64,000 nucleotides of DNA from Histomonas meleagridis (taxonomy: Eukaryota; Parabasalia; Tritrichomonadida; Dientamoebidae): contig WSYJ01000086.1 in NCBI GenBank assembly GCA_020186115.1, positions 1 to 64,000 on the forward strand, given 5' to 3'. The notes below the pieces were generated by a model. That model was not told the origin of the DNA. It ran no database searches and saw only the letters and a list, made by a program, of their open reading frames with translations. A program made the translations under genes and the position numbers. Every line of letters begins with the position of its first letter. Positions within the stretch are counted from its first letter, which is position 1. This document shows, piece after piece, positions 48,678-59,014 of this stretch.

Positions 48678-51173
48678 ATGAGCAACCCGAGTGCCAATGA
48701 GGACGAGTTTTTAGATGAAATGGAAATCATGGTCACTGAGAATCCCAAGCCAAAGAAGCCTGTGAAGAAAAAGAAAAGAAATTTCAGAAAATCATTTAAG
48801 AAAAAAATAGACCCATCAACTTATCTAGCTGATGAAGAAATGACATCTCTTAATATCCCACCATTTCTACAACATTCATATTTAAGTGGTATAGCCGATA
48901 CAAAAATCACCAAATTTCGAGAATGGCAAAAATCCTTATTTGAAAGAGAAGAATGGAAAGAAGGCAAGAACACAATAATTTTAGTACCTACTTCTGGAGG
49001 CAAAACCGTAGCAGCAGATGTTGCAATAGCGCAAACTTTATTTCAAGATCGTACAGCTAAGGCCATCTTAGCAGTACCATTTGTTGCCCTGGCCGAAGAA
49101 AAATTCAAAGAATATGTATCACGTTTTTTTCCATATTTTGTTCGAGCATTTTACATGAACGTTGGAGGCTCCGATTTCCATCGTGGCCGTATTGCGATCT
49201 GTACGTATGAAAAAGCTCATTCCATATTGACATCAGCCATTAATGGAGGATATTCAAATCGCATCAAACTTGTCGTAATTGACGAAGTACACATGTTAGG
49301 CGATGAATTTCGAGGCGCAGTCATCGAGGCATTAATTGTTAAATTACTTTTGATGAAAACCAAACCACGGATTATTGGTATGACTGCCACCATCAATCAA
49401 AGCGATGCATTTCGTCTAGCCGAATGGATCCATGGCTTTGCGTTTACGTATGAAAGTCGACCAGCTCCTATACGTCAATTTGTCATTCATCCGAATGGTA
49501 ATTTATCGAAAATCGAATCGAATGTATTCAAGCCATTTATCAAATTACGTGAAGTACCAGGCGATATAAATTATATCATTGATCCCATTCGAACATTATT
49601 ATCACGTAATCCTTCATCCACAATTATTATATTTGTTAACACACGAAATGAAACCACAAAAGTTGCCAAGTTCATTGCATCCAAATTATATGACACTACG
49701 TTAAACTTACCAAAGTTATCACCACCGACAGAAGAAATTACACATAAACGAAGTGAATTATTACAAAACTTATCTAAAGCTATTGGAGTCATTGATCCAT
49801 TAATCACCACAATCATCATGAAAGGCATTGGTATTCATCATGCAGGTTTATTATTAGAAGAACGACGCCTTATCGAAACAGGTGCACGAAACAAAACATT
49901 ATCTATACTTGTAGCTACCACAACTTTAAGTGCAGGAATTAATATTCATTCAGTATCACGAGTTATTATATTAAATATATATCGATGGACACCTAAAGGT
50001 AATATATTAATCCCTACGACTATCTTTACACAAATGATAGGACGAGCAGGACGTAATGATAAGTTAGGTGGCGATGCATATATTTGTTTACATTCTACAT
50101 CTAAGAAAGAAGAAGAAGATTTATTGAAGTTAACGCGTAATAATATTGAAGATATTCAATCATATTTATTACAAGAAGGGAATCTTGAACGATATTTTTT
50201 ACAATGTTTAAGTAGTAAATTAATTAATCCACAGAAAGGATTACTTACATTTATTAATCATTCATTATCTAAGAATTCATTAATTGAGAACAACTCTATT
50301 AAGAATTTAATTCATAAAGAATTAATTAATGAAAATACTATGGATGTCACCAAATTAGGATTATCTATAGCCGGCTCTGGGTTATCTATTGAAGAAGGGA
50401 TTTCATTATTAAAAGTTATCACCAAAATACAAAAGAATTTATGTTTAGAAGATGATTTACATTTATTATATTTATGTATATCGCCTAATTTAATTGATTT
50501 AATTAAAAGAGAATCATATGATAGTAATACATGGATATCAATCATAGAGAATCATAAAGAAGTTATCCATTTAATTACAAACAAAACTTATGAACAAATT
50601 AATCATATTCAAGACTTACCGAAGATATATGGTGGGTTAGGACGTATTAATAATGAATTAGATTATGAATTAGATTGTATATATATCGCATCGATAATGT
50701 TGGACTTGATTAATGAAATGAACATTAAAGAGATAACGAAGAAATATGGTATCGATAGAGGTGTAATACAATCGTTACAAATGCAATGCGCAACTTATGC
50801 GGGACAAGTTACAAAGTTCTGCGAATTATATGGTTGCGTATTACTCGCAACAACATTAAATAGATTTAGACAAAGATTAAACTTCGCAGCAAGATCAGAG
50901 TTAATTAGTTTGATGATATTGCCGTCTTGTAACAAAGTGATCGCACGAATTCTATACGACAGCGGAATTAAGTCGCCAATAGAACTGAGCGACTTAAACG
51001 TGGACGCAATTAAAGTGATAATTAATGAGAACGGAAATGAGTTGAATTCGGAGGAAATAGCAGAAGTCGCAAATAGTATACACGAGGAGGCTATGGAATA
51101 CACAAAGAGCTTGAGCAGATTGGAACAGTTGGAGGAAAACGCAATGTACAAAAGTGTGGAAAATAATTCGTAG
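48678..51173 (+). CDS. HELQ/POLQ-type Ski2-like DNA helicase
   Basis: The protein is 831 residues from ATG 48678. A basic N-terminus precedes a superfamily 2 core: Walker A VPTSGGKT (about 103-110), AVPFVALAEEK (Ia), ICTYEKAHS, DEVHMLGDE (II, about 202), IGMTATI (III), IIFVNTRNET (IV), ATTTLSAGINIHSVSRVI (V) and QMIGRAGRNDKLG (VI). PTSGGKT, DEVH and the following winged-helix/ratchet region match the HELQ and Pol-theta helicase group more than Mer3 or Brr2. No polymerase domain is present. HELQ acts in replication-fork repair and crosslink tolerance. It ends in a helix-hairpin-like region (SGIKSPIELSDLNVDAIKVI). Confidence 0.88.
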   Translation: MSNPSANEDEFLDEMEIMVTENPKPKKPVKKKKRNFRKSFKKKIDPSTYLADEEMTSLNIPPFLQHSYLSGIADTKITKFREWQKSLFEREEWKEGKNTIILVPTSGGKTVAADVAIAQTLFQDRTAKAILAVPFVALAEEKFKEYVSRFFPYFVRAFYMNVGGSDFHRGRIAICTYEKAHSILTSAINGGYSNRIKLVVIDEVHMLGDEFRGAVIEALIVKLLLMKTKPRIIGMTATINQSDAFRLAEWIHGFAFTYESRPAPIRQFVIHPNGNLSKIESNVFKPFIKLREVPGDINYIIDPIRTLLSRNPSSTIIIFVNTRNETTKVAKFIASKLYDTTLNLPKLSPPTEEITHKRSELLQNLSKAIGVIDPLITTIIMKGIGIHHAGLLLEERRLIETGARNKTLSILVATTTLSAGINIHSVSRVIILNIYRWTPKGNILIPTTIFTQMIGRAGRNDKLGGDAYICLHSTSKKEEEDLLKLTRNNIEDIQSYLLQEGNLERYFLQCLSSKLINPQKGLLTFINHSLSKNSLIENNSIKNLIHKELINENTMDVTKLGLSIAGSGLSIEEGISLLKVITKIQKNLCLEDDLHLLYLCISPNLIDLIKRESYDSNTWISIIENHKEVIHLITNKTYEQINHIQDLPKIYGGLGRINNELDYELDCIYIASIMLDLINEMNIKEITKKYGIDRGVIQSLQMQCATYAGQVTKFCELYGCVLLATTLNRFRQRLNFAARSELISLMILPSCNKVIARILYDSGIKSPIELSDLNVDAIKVIINENGNELNSEEIAEVANSIHEEAMEYTKSLSRLEQLEENAMYKSVENNS

Positions 51174-51246
51174 TGAATACGGAATTGTTTGTTAATAAAT
51201 TTATTTTTGTGAAATATGAAATGTTTAAAGAAATAGCGAAAACGAT

Positions 51247-51670
51247 GAAATGGAAATGTGATAAAATATTTTATTTGAAGGATATCGTAATGAATGAAAT
51301 GATATAATATAAATGAAATGGAAATGTGATAAAATATTTTATTTGAAGGATATCGTAATGAATGAAATGATATAATATAAATGAAATGGAAATGTGATAA
51401 AATATTTTATTTGAAGGATATCGTAATGAATGAAATGATATAATATAAATGAAATGGAAATGTGATAAAATATTTTATTTGAAGGATATCGTAATGAATG
51501 AAATGATATAATATAAATGAAATGGAAATGTGATAAAATATTTTATTTGAAGGATATCGTAATGAATGAAATGATATAATATAAATGAAATGGAAATGTG
51601 ATAAAGTATTTGAAGGTTATCGTAATGAATGAAATGATATCATATAAATGAAATGGAAATGTGAAAGGTC
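51247..51670 (+). repeat. 68-bp tandem repeat, about six copies
   Basis: The unit GAAATGGAAATGTGATAAAA...GATATAATATAAAT starts at 51247, 51315, 51383, 51451 and 51519, essentially identical. A diverged, shortened copy lies at 51587, and a partial one at 51650. It sits 74 bp after the helicase stop codon. Confidence 0.95.
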
Positions 51671-52608
51671 TTTAAATCGGATCCATTAGTTACAAGTGTG
51701 TTGACATTCACTTGAGTTAGATAAGTGATTTAATAGATAATGTTTTTAAAGAGTTGGATGTATACCAAGTATTAACACACTTCAATTAGTTAAAACATAT
51801 ATGATAACAAGATGATATAATGACTAAATGCTAAATAACAAAAATGCATTTTTGAATATAAATGAAATGACATACTGGATAAAGTGTAAACGAAATAGAA
51901 AAATAAATTCATGAAGGGTAACTAGAGTATGGTAAATTATATAATTTAAAGTTAAGTAATAATAATATCACTTAAATAATCAGGATATTATGATAACTAA
52001 CTATAAAGCTTTTATAAATCCTTCTGCTCGACCGTTAATTTATAAATGAATCAATATTACTAAAATTTTTTTCACAAAATTAATCAATATTTTTTCACAA
52101 AAAATTAATCAATATTTTTTCACAAAATTAATCAATATTACTAAAATTTTTTTCACAAATATTATAAATCCTCAACTGAAATAATATGCAATAATGGGCA
52201 CCACGAAAAATATAATAATAAGTTCACTATTTGTTAGATGACACAACACTCAAATTATATAAAAACAAGAAAACTGAAAAAATAAAACTATTGTGTCAAG
52301 AGGAAGATGTTCATGAAATTTTGTTTAACAGCAAGTGAGCATTTTAATTAGCATCTTATATATGGTGTCCATTCGAAATGATGGAAAGCTGTCCTTCATG
52401 GTATCGTAAATTTAAATTTTTAAAGATGTTTAATGTTTATTACATAAACTTAAAATTTTTAACCAAATTATAATCATAGACAAAACACCCTTTTATTTAT
52501 ACAAATTTGCAAAATACAAAAACAGTAATTTCAAATTTTAAGCTTTCCCTTCTCATATTTGATATATCAAATTAAAAAAGTATATTTAAGTAAACAATCT
52601 ACAATGAT
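51671..52608. other. intergenic region with short tandem repeats
   Basis: At about 52050-52165 the word AATCAATATT(ACTAAAA)TTTTTTTCACAAA recurs four times. No gene is supported. Confidence 0.5.
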
Positions 52609-52905
52609 TTATTTCCAAATTAAAACACCGAGGTTACCGCCAAAATAAGCAAAAAGCATGTTTTTTGTATAAGTAACAAAATGTGAAAAATTTTCTCCAA
52701 TAACAACATTCCAACTAGGGCCCATTTTATTATCCATATCTACCTTAATTGCTTTTGAACAAACTTCAAGGTTTCCTTGTGCCCTATCAATTTCCATGCT
52801 TATAAGATCAAAAATTTCAGATTGCAAATCCTCGTCTAAATCTGTTTCAACAACGAGCGGATAATTAAAAGCCTTTCGCCATTCTGGAATTTGTTCTTCA
52901 GTCAT
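52609..52905 (-). CDS. DYNLL: dynein light chain, LC8/DYNLL family
   Basis: The protein is 98 residues from ATG 52905. The C-terminal half SWNVVIGENFSHFVTYTKNM then LFAYFGGNLGVLIWK matches the LC8 beta-strands (WxCIVGxNFGSxVTHExxxFIYFYxGxxAxLLFK). The N-terminal helices (LDEDLQSEIFDLISMEID) fit too. LC8 dimers bind short motifs in dynein intermediate chain and many other proteins. Two hallmarks deviate: VTHE is VTYT, and the C-terminal LFK/LLF is LIWK. It is therefore a diverged, possibly axonemal, paralogue. Length is normal for the family (about 90). Confidence 0.85.
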   Translation of the reverse strand: MTEEQIPEWRKAFNYPLVVETDLDEDLQSEIFDLISMEIDRAQGNLEVCSKAIKVDMDNKMGPSWNVVIGENFSHFVTYTKNMLFAYFGGNLGVLIWK

Positions 52906-53319
52906 TTTGCAGCGTTTTCAACGCAAACGAAAAAAAAAAACGTTATTTTGCACTGTTTATAATTCAGGCAAGAAAAATCTAATTTGATACGTAAAAACCC
53001 ACGCTCTTTTTGCCAAATCAATGAGAACGCATATTCATGAAAGGCTAGAACACTGACAAATAAAATTAGTAATTAACATTTGATTTCAATAAAAAAAGCA
53101 TTTAAAATATTGTTACAAAAGTAACTTACAAAAGCTAAGCCAGATTAAATGAGCTATCATTGCTTAAATATGTATTCGAACGAAATTTTTGGTTTGGTTT
53201 CATTTTTTCCCCTCAAATTCAAATATTGAATTTTGTCGAATTTACAAACATTTCTGGAAAGGAGGTTATGTTCTCAAAAAGTGATAAAGCTGATTTTAAA
53301 AGTCAAAGGAAAAAAAGAA
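52906..53319. other. divergent intergenic region
   Basis: No gene is seen. AT-rich promoter space between the dynein light chain and the small protein gene. Confidence 0.4.
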
Positions 53320-53523
53320 ATGTCTGAGAGGCCATCAGCTCATCAAAAAGCAACGAACTGCTTCGCAGGAGCAATAGCAAAGCTAATGAAAGATGAAAAA
53401 TACAAGGCAACAATTTCATATTTGGCTCAAATATCACAATTAATTGTAAAAGTTGACTCCCAAGTACCAGGAGCTGCTGACACCTTGCTAGCAGCAATTG
53501 TAGCAAACGCTAGTGGCTTGTAA
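53320..53523 (+). CDS. small conserved-looking hypothetical protein
   Basis: The ATG at 53320 gives 67 residues (MSERPSAHQKATNCFAGAIA, then KLMKDEKYKATISYLAQISQ, LIVKVDSQVPGAADTLLAAI). The frame extends 5' only to a TTG at 53233, rejected as a start. It is mostly helical and amphipathic, with no membrane segment. Codon use is balanced and the residue mix is far from random AT-rich sequence, so it is probably real. I do not recognise the family. It lies between convergent/divergent housekeeping genes with its own 5' space. Confidence 0.55.
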   Translation: MSERPSAHQKATNCFAGAIAKLMKDEKYKATISYLAQISQLIVKVDSQVPGAADTLLAAIVANASGL

Positions 53524-53769
53524 TTTGTTTTATACCAATAATTTGTTAAATAAATTTAAGCCATCAAAGGAATTTATTCTTTTCGCTATTCTTTTTTTAG
53601 GTTAACCAAAGCAAAAGGGGGCAAGAAAAAGTGATAAGTTTTTATTAAGTGTAATGAAAATTTACGTAATTTATTATTTTGGGAATTTCAATTATAACAA
53701 CATTAGAAAAAAATCGTTATTGGAATAGCATATAACAAAGATATTATTAATAGGATCTTTTGGATATTG

Positions 53770-54261
53770 TTACTGAATTCTTCGGATAATGTGCCACCCA
53801 TATGGACTTCTGAATGGGTCCGAAATTTGATCAAGTTTTAATTCAAATGAAAAACGATTAAAGTTAGGTTTCAGATTGGGAAAAATTGAAGGAGGATCTG
53901 ATCTATTAATCCATCCTATTTCTCCTCCATTTTGATGTGTTTCTATACAATCAGATTCTTCTCTAGCTAGCTCTTCAAAAGTACAATTTCCTAGCTTTAA
54001 ATCGTTTATCATGTTATCACATTTAATTTTTGCATCATTAGAACTTCGAACGACAGTCCCATTGCCTTTCCATGTGTTTGTATCAATTGCGTCTTTATGT
54101 TTCACTAAAATGTGTGATATATAAATTAATGGTGGCCATGGTCCATCTTTAGAATGTTCATAAGGACAAATCCATGTACTTTGCCCAGTTTTTCTGTTAT
54201 AGTAAAAAATTCTTCCTGGTTCGTCTTTTGATTCTCTTTTTTCCCATTCGCTTGCTTCCAT
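53770..54261 (-). CDS. PIN1: Pin1-type peptidyl-prolyl isomerase (WW + parvulin)
   Basis: The protein is 163 residues from ATG 54261. The WW domain (about 5-36) has W6, the YY pair in GRIFYYNRKTGQSTW and W30. The parvulin domain (about 47-162) has ISHILVKH with the active-site His, ESDCIETHQNGGEIGWI with the catalytic Cys, and FRSPYGWHIIRRI at the end. Pin1/Ess1 isomerises phospho-Ser/Thr-Pro bonds, including on the RNA polymerase II tail. The human phosphate-binding loop RRPSSWR is replaced here by IDTNTWKGNG, without the paired Arg. It starts 30 bp from the divergent coiled-coil gene. Confidence 0.93.
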   Translation of the reverse strand: MEASEWEKRESKDEPGRIFYYNRKTGQSTWICPYEHSKDGPWPPLIYISHILVKHKDAIDTNTWKGNGTVVRSSNDAKIKCDNMINDLKLGNCTFEELAREESDCIETHQNGGEIGWINRSDPPSIFPNLKPNFNRFSFELKLDQISDPFRSPYGWHIIRRIQ

Positions 54262-54291
54262 TTGTTTATTTTAACGTCTTTAAAAATCTGG

Positions 54292-55323
54292 ATGAGGAAC
54301 AAAAAAAAGAAAATTACTTCAAATTCTCTTTTGTCAAACTCAGAAGATTTTGAACTACAGTATATGTTGGTAAATGATGGATTATCAAAATATTATAATT
54401 ATATTTCAAAAAATTATTCAAGAATCCCGAAGTTCTCAAGTTCATCTGAAGCAAAAGCAGAACTACAAAAATTAATATTGCAAAATAAGAAAAATCACCA
54501 GGTAAATTCCATTGATTTCGCAAATAGATTGTTCAATATATCAAAACAAAATAGATTAATAAGTACAGAAGCAAAAACAATTTCTGACTTTCGTAGCAAT
54601 TTAAATAGCACAAAAAGTAAAGAAGATGATGAGTATCATGCTGCTCTTTATAATTTATCAAAATTAAAAGATGAGTATTTTAAACTTCAATTTCAATCTG
54701 AAAAACAAAGTCAAAAGCTCAACCAACTTCTGGACGATGTATCCAAACTAAATGAAGATTTAAAAGAAAAAAGAACAAAGTCATCACAATTAGTAATCGA
54801 ACAAAAGAAACTAACTTTCCAAGAAAATAAATTAAAGTATAAATTAGAATCACTACAAGAAACATTAGAAAAAACGAAAAATGAAGAATTAAAATTCACA
54901 GAAATTCTTACTAATCTTCAAAAGAATACACAAGAATTTAATCAAATAAATAAACTTCTCTTGGAAAAACAAGCAATTGCAGAAGAAAAAAGAAACACAA
55001 TAAGAAAAATTTTTGCAGAAACAGAAAAACTTGAAAATGATTTAGACATAGCTGTTGACAATGCAAAAAAGAAAACAAGTGAAAGTTTTATTGATGTAAG
55101 TGATTCAGATGAATCATTTCAGGGGAAAAATCATAGTCATAATCAAAATGTTATTGGAACTCCAAAAATAAAATCATATAAAATCCCTTCAATAAAAAAG
55201 AAAACATCTGAAAATAAAGGAGATAATATTATTGAAAACGCTTTAAAGGCTATTAATATGAAATTATTGGATGATAAGAAAATTATTGAAGATATTGAAC
55301 ATGAAATCGAACATTTAAATTAA
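54292..55323 (+). CDS. coiled-coil protein of unknown function
   Basis: The protein is 343 residues from ATG 54292 (an upstream TTG abuts the PIN1 start and is rejected). The first 90 residues are basic and partly ordered (FELQYMLVNDGLSKYYNYIS). About 115-270 is a continuous coiled coil (LNQLLDDVSKLNEDLKEKRT, KLKYKLESLQETLEKTKNEE). The end is Ser/Asp-rich with a basic linker and a short amphipathic helix (KKIIEDIEHEIEHLN). No family is recognised. Divergent start sites only 30 bp from PIN1 imply a shared, very compact promoter. Confidence 0.7.
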   Translation: MRNKKKKITSNSLLSNSEDFELQYMLVNDGLSKYYNYISKNYSRIPKFSSSSEAKAELQKLILQNKKNHQVNSIDFANRLFNISKQNRLISTEAKTISDFRSNLNSTKSKEDDEYHAALYNLSKLKDEYFKLQFQSEKQSQKLNQLLDDVSKLNEDLKEKRTKSSQLVIEQKKLTFQENKLKYKLESLQETLEKTKNEELKFTEILTNLQKNTQEFNQINKLLLEKQAIAEEKRNTIRKIFAETEKLENDLDIAVDNAKKKTSESFIDVSDSDESFQGKNHSHNQNVIGTPKIKSYKIPSIKKKTSENKGDNIIENALKAINMKLLDDKKIIEDIEHEIEHLN

Positions 55324-55750
55324 GTTTTGTTAATAAAAATGTTATATTATTCTTTCATATTATTTATTTTTTATAAATTTCTTTTCATATTTTAATTTGT
55401 GTTGCTGATTTTTATGAAAATCTTATCGAAACAATATAAAAAATTATTTAATAAGAAATGCAATAGTTTACAACATTACACGAAAGAAACAAAAGATTAA
55501 AAATTTACATACACTTTAGCAAAGCTTGACTTACAGCAAAAAAATTAAATGAGCTCATTTGAGAAATTTTGATTTTCTTAAATTTTAAAAAAAATATTTA
55601 ACCAAAATGCACAATCCACTATGTTAACCTTTTGCTGGATCAGATGGTTACTGCAATTTAACATTTTAGGAAGAGGCAAATTCTTAATAATAAATACAAT
55701 GAATAAGATGATTTTTATTGTGCGTTTGGATAAGCTTGGATTGTGAGTGC
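55324..55750. other. intergenic region between convergent genes
   Basis: No gene is supported. The sequence is AT-rich. Confidence 0.4.
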
Positions 55751-56182
55751 TTAATTCGATTTCTTTTCCCAATCAAAATTGTCTACAGCCGCATCGAATG
55801 ATGGGATTTTGATAACTTCATCAAGTTCATATGTTGGATTCATTATAACGTTTGGTAAAAATACTTGTGTGAAAAATGATCGAAGCTTTTCACGGAGATT
55901 TGGTGCATTTTGGGATGTGAGAATGACAAAAGTATATCCAGTAACAGTTTGGTAAATGTGCATTTTATACTTGGAAGTTGTGAGGCTTGAAGGTAGTCCA
56001 GGCTTGTCTTTTGGTGACATCTTAAGGGCAGTTCTATTTAGTGAAAACAAAAGACCAAATAGAAGTGATTCACGATCTTCTTTGGATGCTGTCGATGCAT
56101 CTTGGTTCCATACCTTGTGATAGAGGCAATTAATTGTGTGAGTGCTATATATGAGGAGGCTGTACTTTGTGATTGGTGCCAT
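55751..56182 (-). CDS. TRAPPC1: TRAPP complex subunit 1 (Bet5-like)
   Basis: The protein is 143 residues from ATG 56182, all longin-type fold. LLIYSTHTINCLYHKVW, SKEDRESLLFGLLFSLNRTA, LKMSPKD, SSLTTSKYKMHIYQTVTGYT and FVILTSQNAPNLREKL follow the order in TRAPPC1/Bet5 (LYLFDRxGxCLHYxEW, KLMYGMLFSIRSFVSKMSP, TSRYKLHYYETPTGIKVV). TRAPPC1 is a core subunit of TRAPP complexes, GEFs for Rab1-type GTPases at the Golgi. Length is normal (about 145). Confidence 0.9.
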   Translation of the reverse strand: MAPITKYSLLIYSTHTINCLYHKVWNQDASTASKEDRESLLFGLLFSLNRTALKMSPKDKPGLPSSLTTSKYKMHIYQTVTGYTFVILTSQNAPNLREKLRSFFTQVFLPNVIMNPTYELDEVIKIPSFDAAVDNFDWEKKSN

Positions 56183-56708
56183 CCTGAATTATTTGACACT
56201 TTTGTTCAATGAAAAAATTCAATATTTTCATATCACATGCCACTTCCCACTTTTTCATATATTTACATAATGCAAAACGTACAAATGGTTTACATGATTT
56301 GAACTTTTTCAATATTTTTTTTGAAAACTTTATATCCGATAGGATCAAACAAAGTCAAAAAGTGGATATTAATAGCCTAGAATAATTATTTGAGGATATT
56401 AATAGGTACGTTGAAACCTAGAATAATTATTTGATCGATCTTAAATTTATTCTGAGTGCATTAATAAAATAATTGTACACCATTTTTTTGATTGGGAGAT
56501 TATTAATATTTCCAGAATTATAAATATTTGACAAATTCATTTGACAATGTTCATTATTAATTTTTTTCATATTTTCTTCTGAAAGATCAATATTTTAATT
56601 TAAAGCTTTCCAATTATAAAAAAATGCTCATTTACTACTATTTTAATTTGATTCCATATGATCCAATTTTTACAAGAAACAAAAAATATAATAAAATACA
56701 AAATTTAT
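56183..56708. other. intergenic region with short direct repeat
   Basis: GATATTAATAG...CCTAGAATAATTATTTGA occurs twice at about 56365 and 56395. An AAAAAGTGGAT motif precedes it. There is no gene. Confidence 0.45.
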
Positions 56709-58889
56709 TTAACATGTAGAATATTTACAAAAAGAAGATATTGGTATATCCTCATAAATCAACTGAAAGATTCCTTTACAAGAAGCCATTGCCGGCGACG
56801 TCACATAAGAAAACATTTCACCGAAAATTGGTGCGCAAGCGTAATCATTCAAAAACACATAATTCGACAACACTCCGTACGGGTTTGAATACAAAAAACA
56901 CAAAATAAAAATCGGCGTGAACTCCTCACTTCCGAGCACCATATTCGAAGGGCATTTTTCTTCGAAGTAATTATATATCATATCGAAAGCTTGTTTTAAC
57001 ATTGATATTTTTCGCATTGGACTTTTTTCCATGAATCCGACAATTATATATTCCCAAATTTCGAATTCGTTTCGAAGATTTCTCAGTATTTCTCTTAGTA
57101 TTACGTTTTTGTTTTTTCTGTTATTATTTTCTGTTTCCGGAACAGGGAAATTATTCATAATGAAATCATTGATCAATTTATTCGAATTCGTTGAGATCGA
57201 ATTATCATAATCTTCTAACTCAGGTCTTAACAAAAGGAATTTCTCATAATTAATCGAATTTGCCAAAATACAATAACAAATCTCTGGATAAGATTTAGTT
57301 ATTAAATATTTCGGAATTTCATTTTTACCTTTTGTAATAATTTTAGTATAATCATCAACAAATAATTTTGGGTTATTAATATATTCTTTAAAGTTATTCT
57401 CATTTAATATTTCTTTCTTAAACTCATTATAAATCAAAAAGTATAAAAGAGAATTCTCGATTTGCCGTCGTATATCTATAGTTAACTTATCAATAGTCAA
57501 AAGAGAATTTGTAATAGATGCAAATGCACTTAGCGCTCTAATTTCTTTTTTGCGATCTAAAACAACTTTTTGTAATGTTCGTATTAAATTTGCTTCGTTA
57601 TCAAATCCACATAACATGTTTAATATGTTTGCTTCTTCTTTACGTTCCATTAATGTTTCCGGTGGCCCTAATTGAACTAAATACGTATTGACGAATTCTT
57701 CAGTTGTTAAATCATATGGCGCATCTTCAAAATATGGAATTAAGTCCGCTTTCTTTAATAAATGTCGAAGTGGTACTTCGGGTTTGATGTTTCCTTGCGC
57801 CATTGTTGCTTCTTTTTGATTATGAATTGAATCTTCGATGATTAAGTTTGGTGGCTTCGTAGCATATGGCGAATATGATTTTGACTTATTGACTGATTTG
57901 TGATTACTTGTGATGAAGTAATGATCAATTGACGATATAACTAATGAAGTAAATAAACTTGGTACGTTGTTTTTGTCTTTATTGGTGATGAATTTGATCG
58001 GTTGCGTTTTACTTTTTAATGTTATGTCAACAAGATCTTGAAGAATATTGTTCGGATCCCCTGGAAAAAAGACCATCTGAAGAATAAGCATAAGGCTTTC
58101 AGATGGGATTTGAAAAAAATCAGTGAGACATGCAATTTGTGATAAGGAAACTTGAGATTTTGGTGTGGAACATGCTTCTTGAAAAAAACCGTTATACAAA
58201 ATATTAGCTGGCTTTATATCGTCCCTTTCAATTTTGAGAAGGTCGATGATGTAGGATGGAATTAAATGCGAATTAATTCTCCATCTTTGCTTAATGGTAT
58301 TACCTAGTGATACGGTCCCAATGGGTGGTTTCACCATGGAAATGGTGGAAATAAAAACTTTGCTGATAAATCGAAGAAATAATGGTGAATAAAAAGCCAT
58401 TCTTGAAAAACTATAAAATTTTTCTTTGTCTTTAATGGATGATATTGTTTGAAGAAACAATTCATTCCCAAATTTTGTGGTAAAAAAATAAAAATAAGAA
58501 GGAAATGGTCCAAACGTGAATACATCTAATAATTCTGGATCGTTACAATTTTCAAAAGAAGCAACAAGATCTCTAAGTGGAGGAGAATTATAAAAGAGAG
58601 GTGATATTTTTTTATGTTTTAAATATGCTTGATAGAAAGCTGGTAGAGTATTATCTTTTGAATAATATAAACTACGGTAAAGGTAAATAACAACGTAGTG
58701 ATCTTTTTGGCTATTTAAATTGTTTAGAAATCTTGTTTCGAGAAATTTGTATTCTTTTTCTCGATAATTAATTTCGACCTCGTTATTTCCTATTTCGTTG
58801 TTAAGTGCTATTTGTGCTTCTCTAAATTTGTCTATTAGTTCTTTTGACATTCCATCCTTTATCGAAAAGCTTGAAACATGTTTTTTCAT
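56709..58889 (-). CDS. VPS9-domain protein (predicted Rab5-family GEF)
   Basis: The protein is 726 residues from ATG 58889 (ATG 58850 is an alternative). The first 590 residues are helical without a clear named domain, with an earlier region resembling the RasGAP-like helical part of trichomonad VPS9 proteins. The C-terminal part has the VPS9 signature: SPMRKISMLKQAFDMIYNYF, GSEEFTPIFILCFLYSNPYG, VLSNYVFLNDY, GEMFSYVTSPAMASC. This corresponds to the family's AD(D)xxPxLxYVxxxA, where the first Asp is replaced by EE. VPS9 domains activate Rab5-type GTPases on endosomes. The next gene upstream, 125 bp away on the same strand, is a Rab5-like GTPase. Confidence 0.8.
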   Translation of the reverse strand: MKKHVSSFSIKDGMSKELIDKFREAQIALNNEIGNNEVEINYREKEYKFLETRFLNNLNSQKDHYVVIYLYRSLYYSKDNTLPAFYQAYLKHKKISPLFYNSPPLRDLVASFENCNDPELLDVFTFGPFPSYFYFFTTKFGNELFLQTISSIKDKEKFYSFSRMAFYSPLFLRFISKVFISTISMVKPPIGTVSLGNTIKQRWRINSHLIPSYIIDLLKIERDDIKPANILYNGFFQEACSTPKSQVSLSQIACLTDFFQIPSESLMLILQMVFFPGDPNNILQDLVDITLKSKTQPIKFITNKDKNNVPSLFTSLVISSIDHYFITSNHKSVNKSKSYSPYATKPPNLIIEDSIHNQKEATMAQGNIKPEVPLRHLLKKADLIPYFEDAPYDLTTEEFVNTYLVQLGPPETLMERKEEANILNMLCGFDNEANLIRTLQKVVLDRKKEIRALSAFASITNSLLTIDKLTIDIRRQIENSLLYFLIYNEFKKEILNENNFKEYINNPKLFVDDYTKIITKGKNEIPKYLITKSYPEICYCILANSINYEKFLLLRPELEDYDNSISTNSNKLINDFIMNNFPVPETENNNRKNKNVILREILRNLRNEFEIWEYIIVGFMEKSPMRKISMLKQAFDMIYNYFEEKCPSNMVLGSEEFTPIFILCFLYSNPYGVLSNYVFLNDYACAPIFGEMFSYVTSPAMASCKGIFQLIYEDIPISSFCKYSTC

Positions 58890-59014
58890 TTTTCGAAGCC
58901 TTCAAAACGGATGACAGAGTAAAGTTAACAAAAAATAAATTGAACGCATCTAATCGTTTAACACAAAAAATTGAATTTCAAAACACTCTGGCCCAGAACT
59001 CAAAGCTGGTTCTT

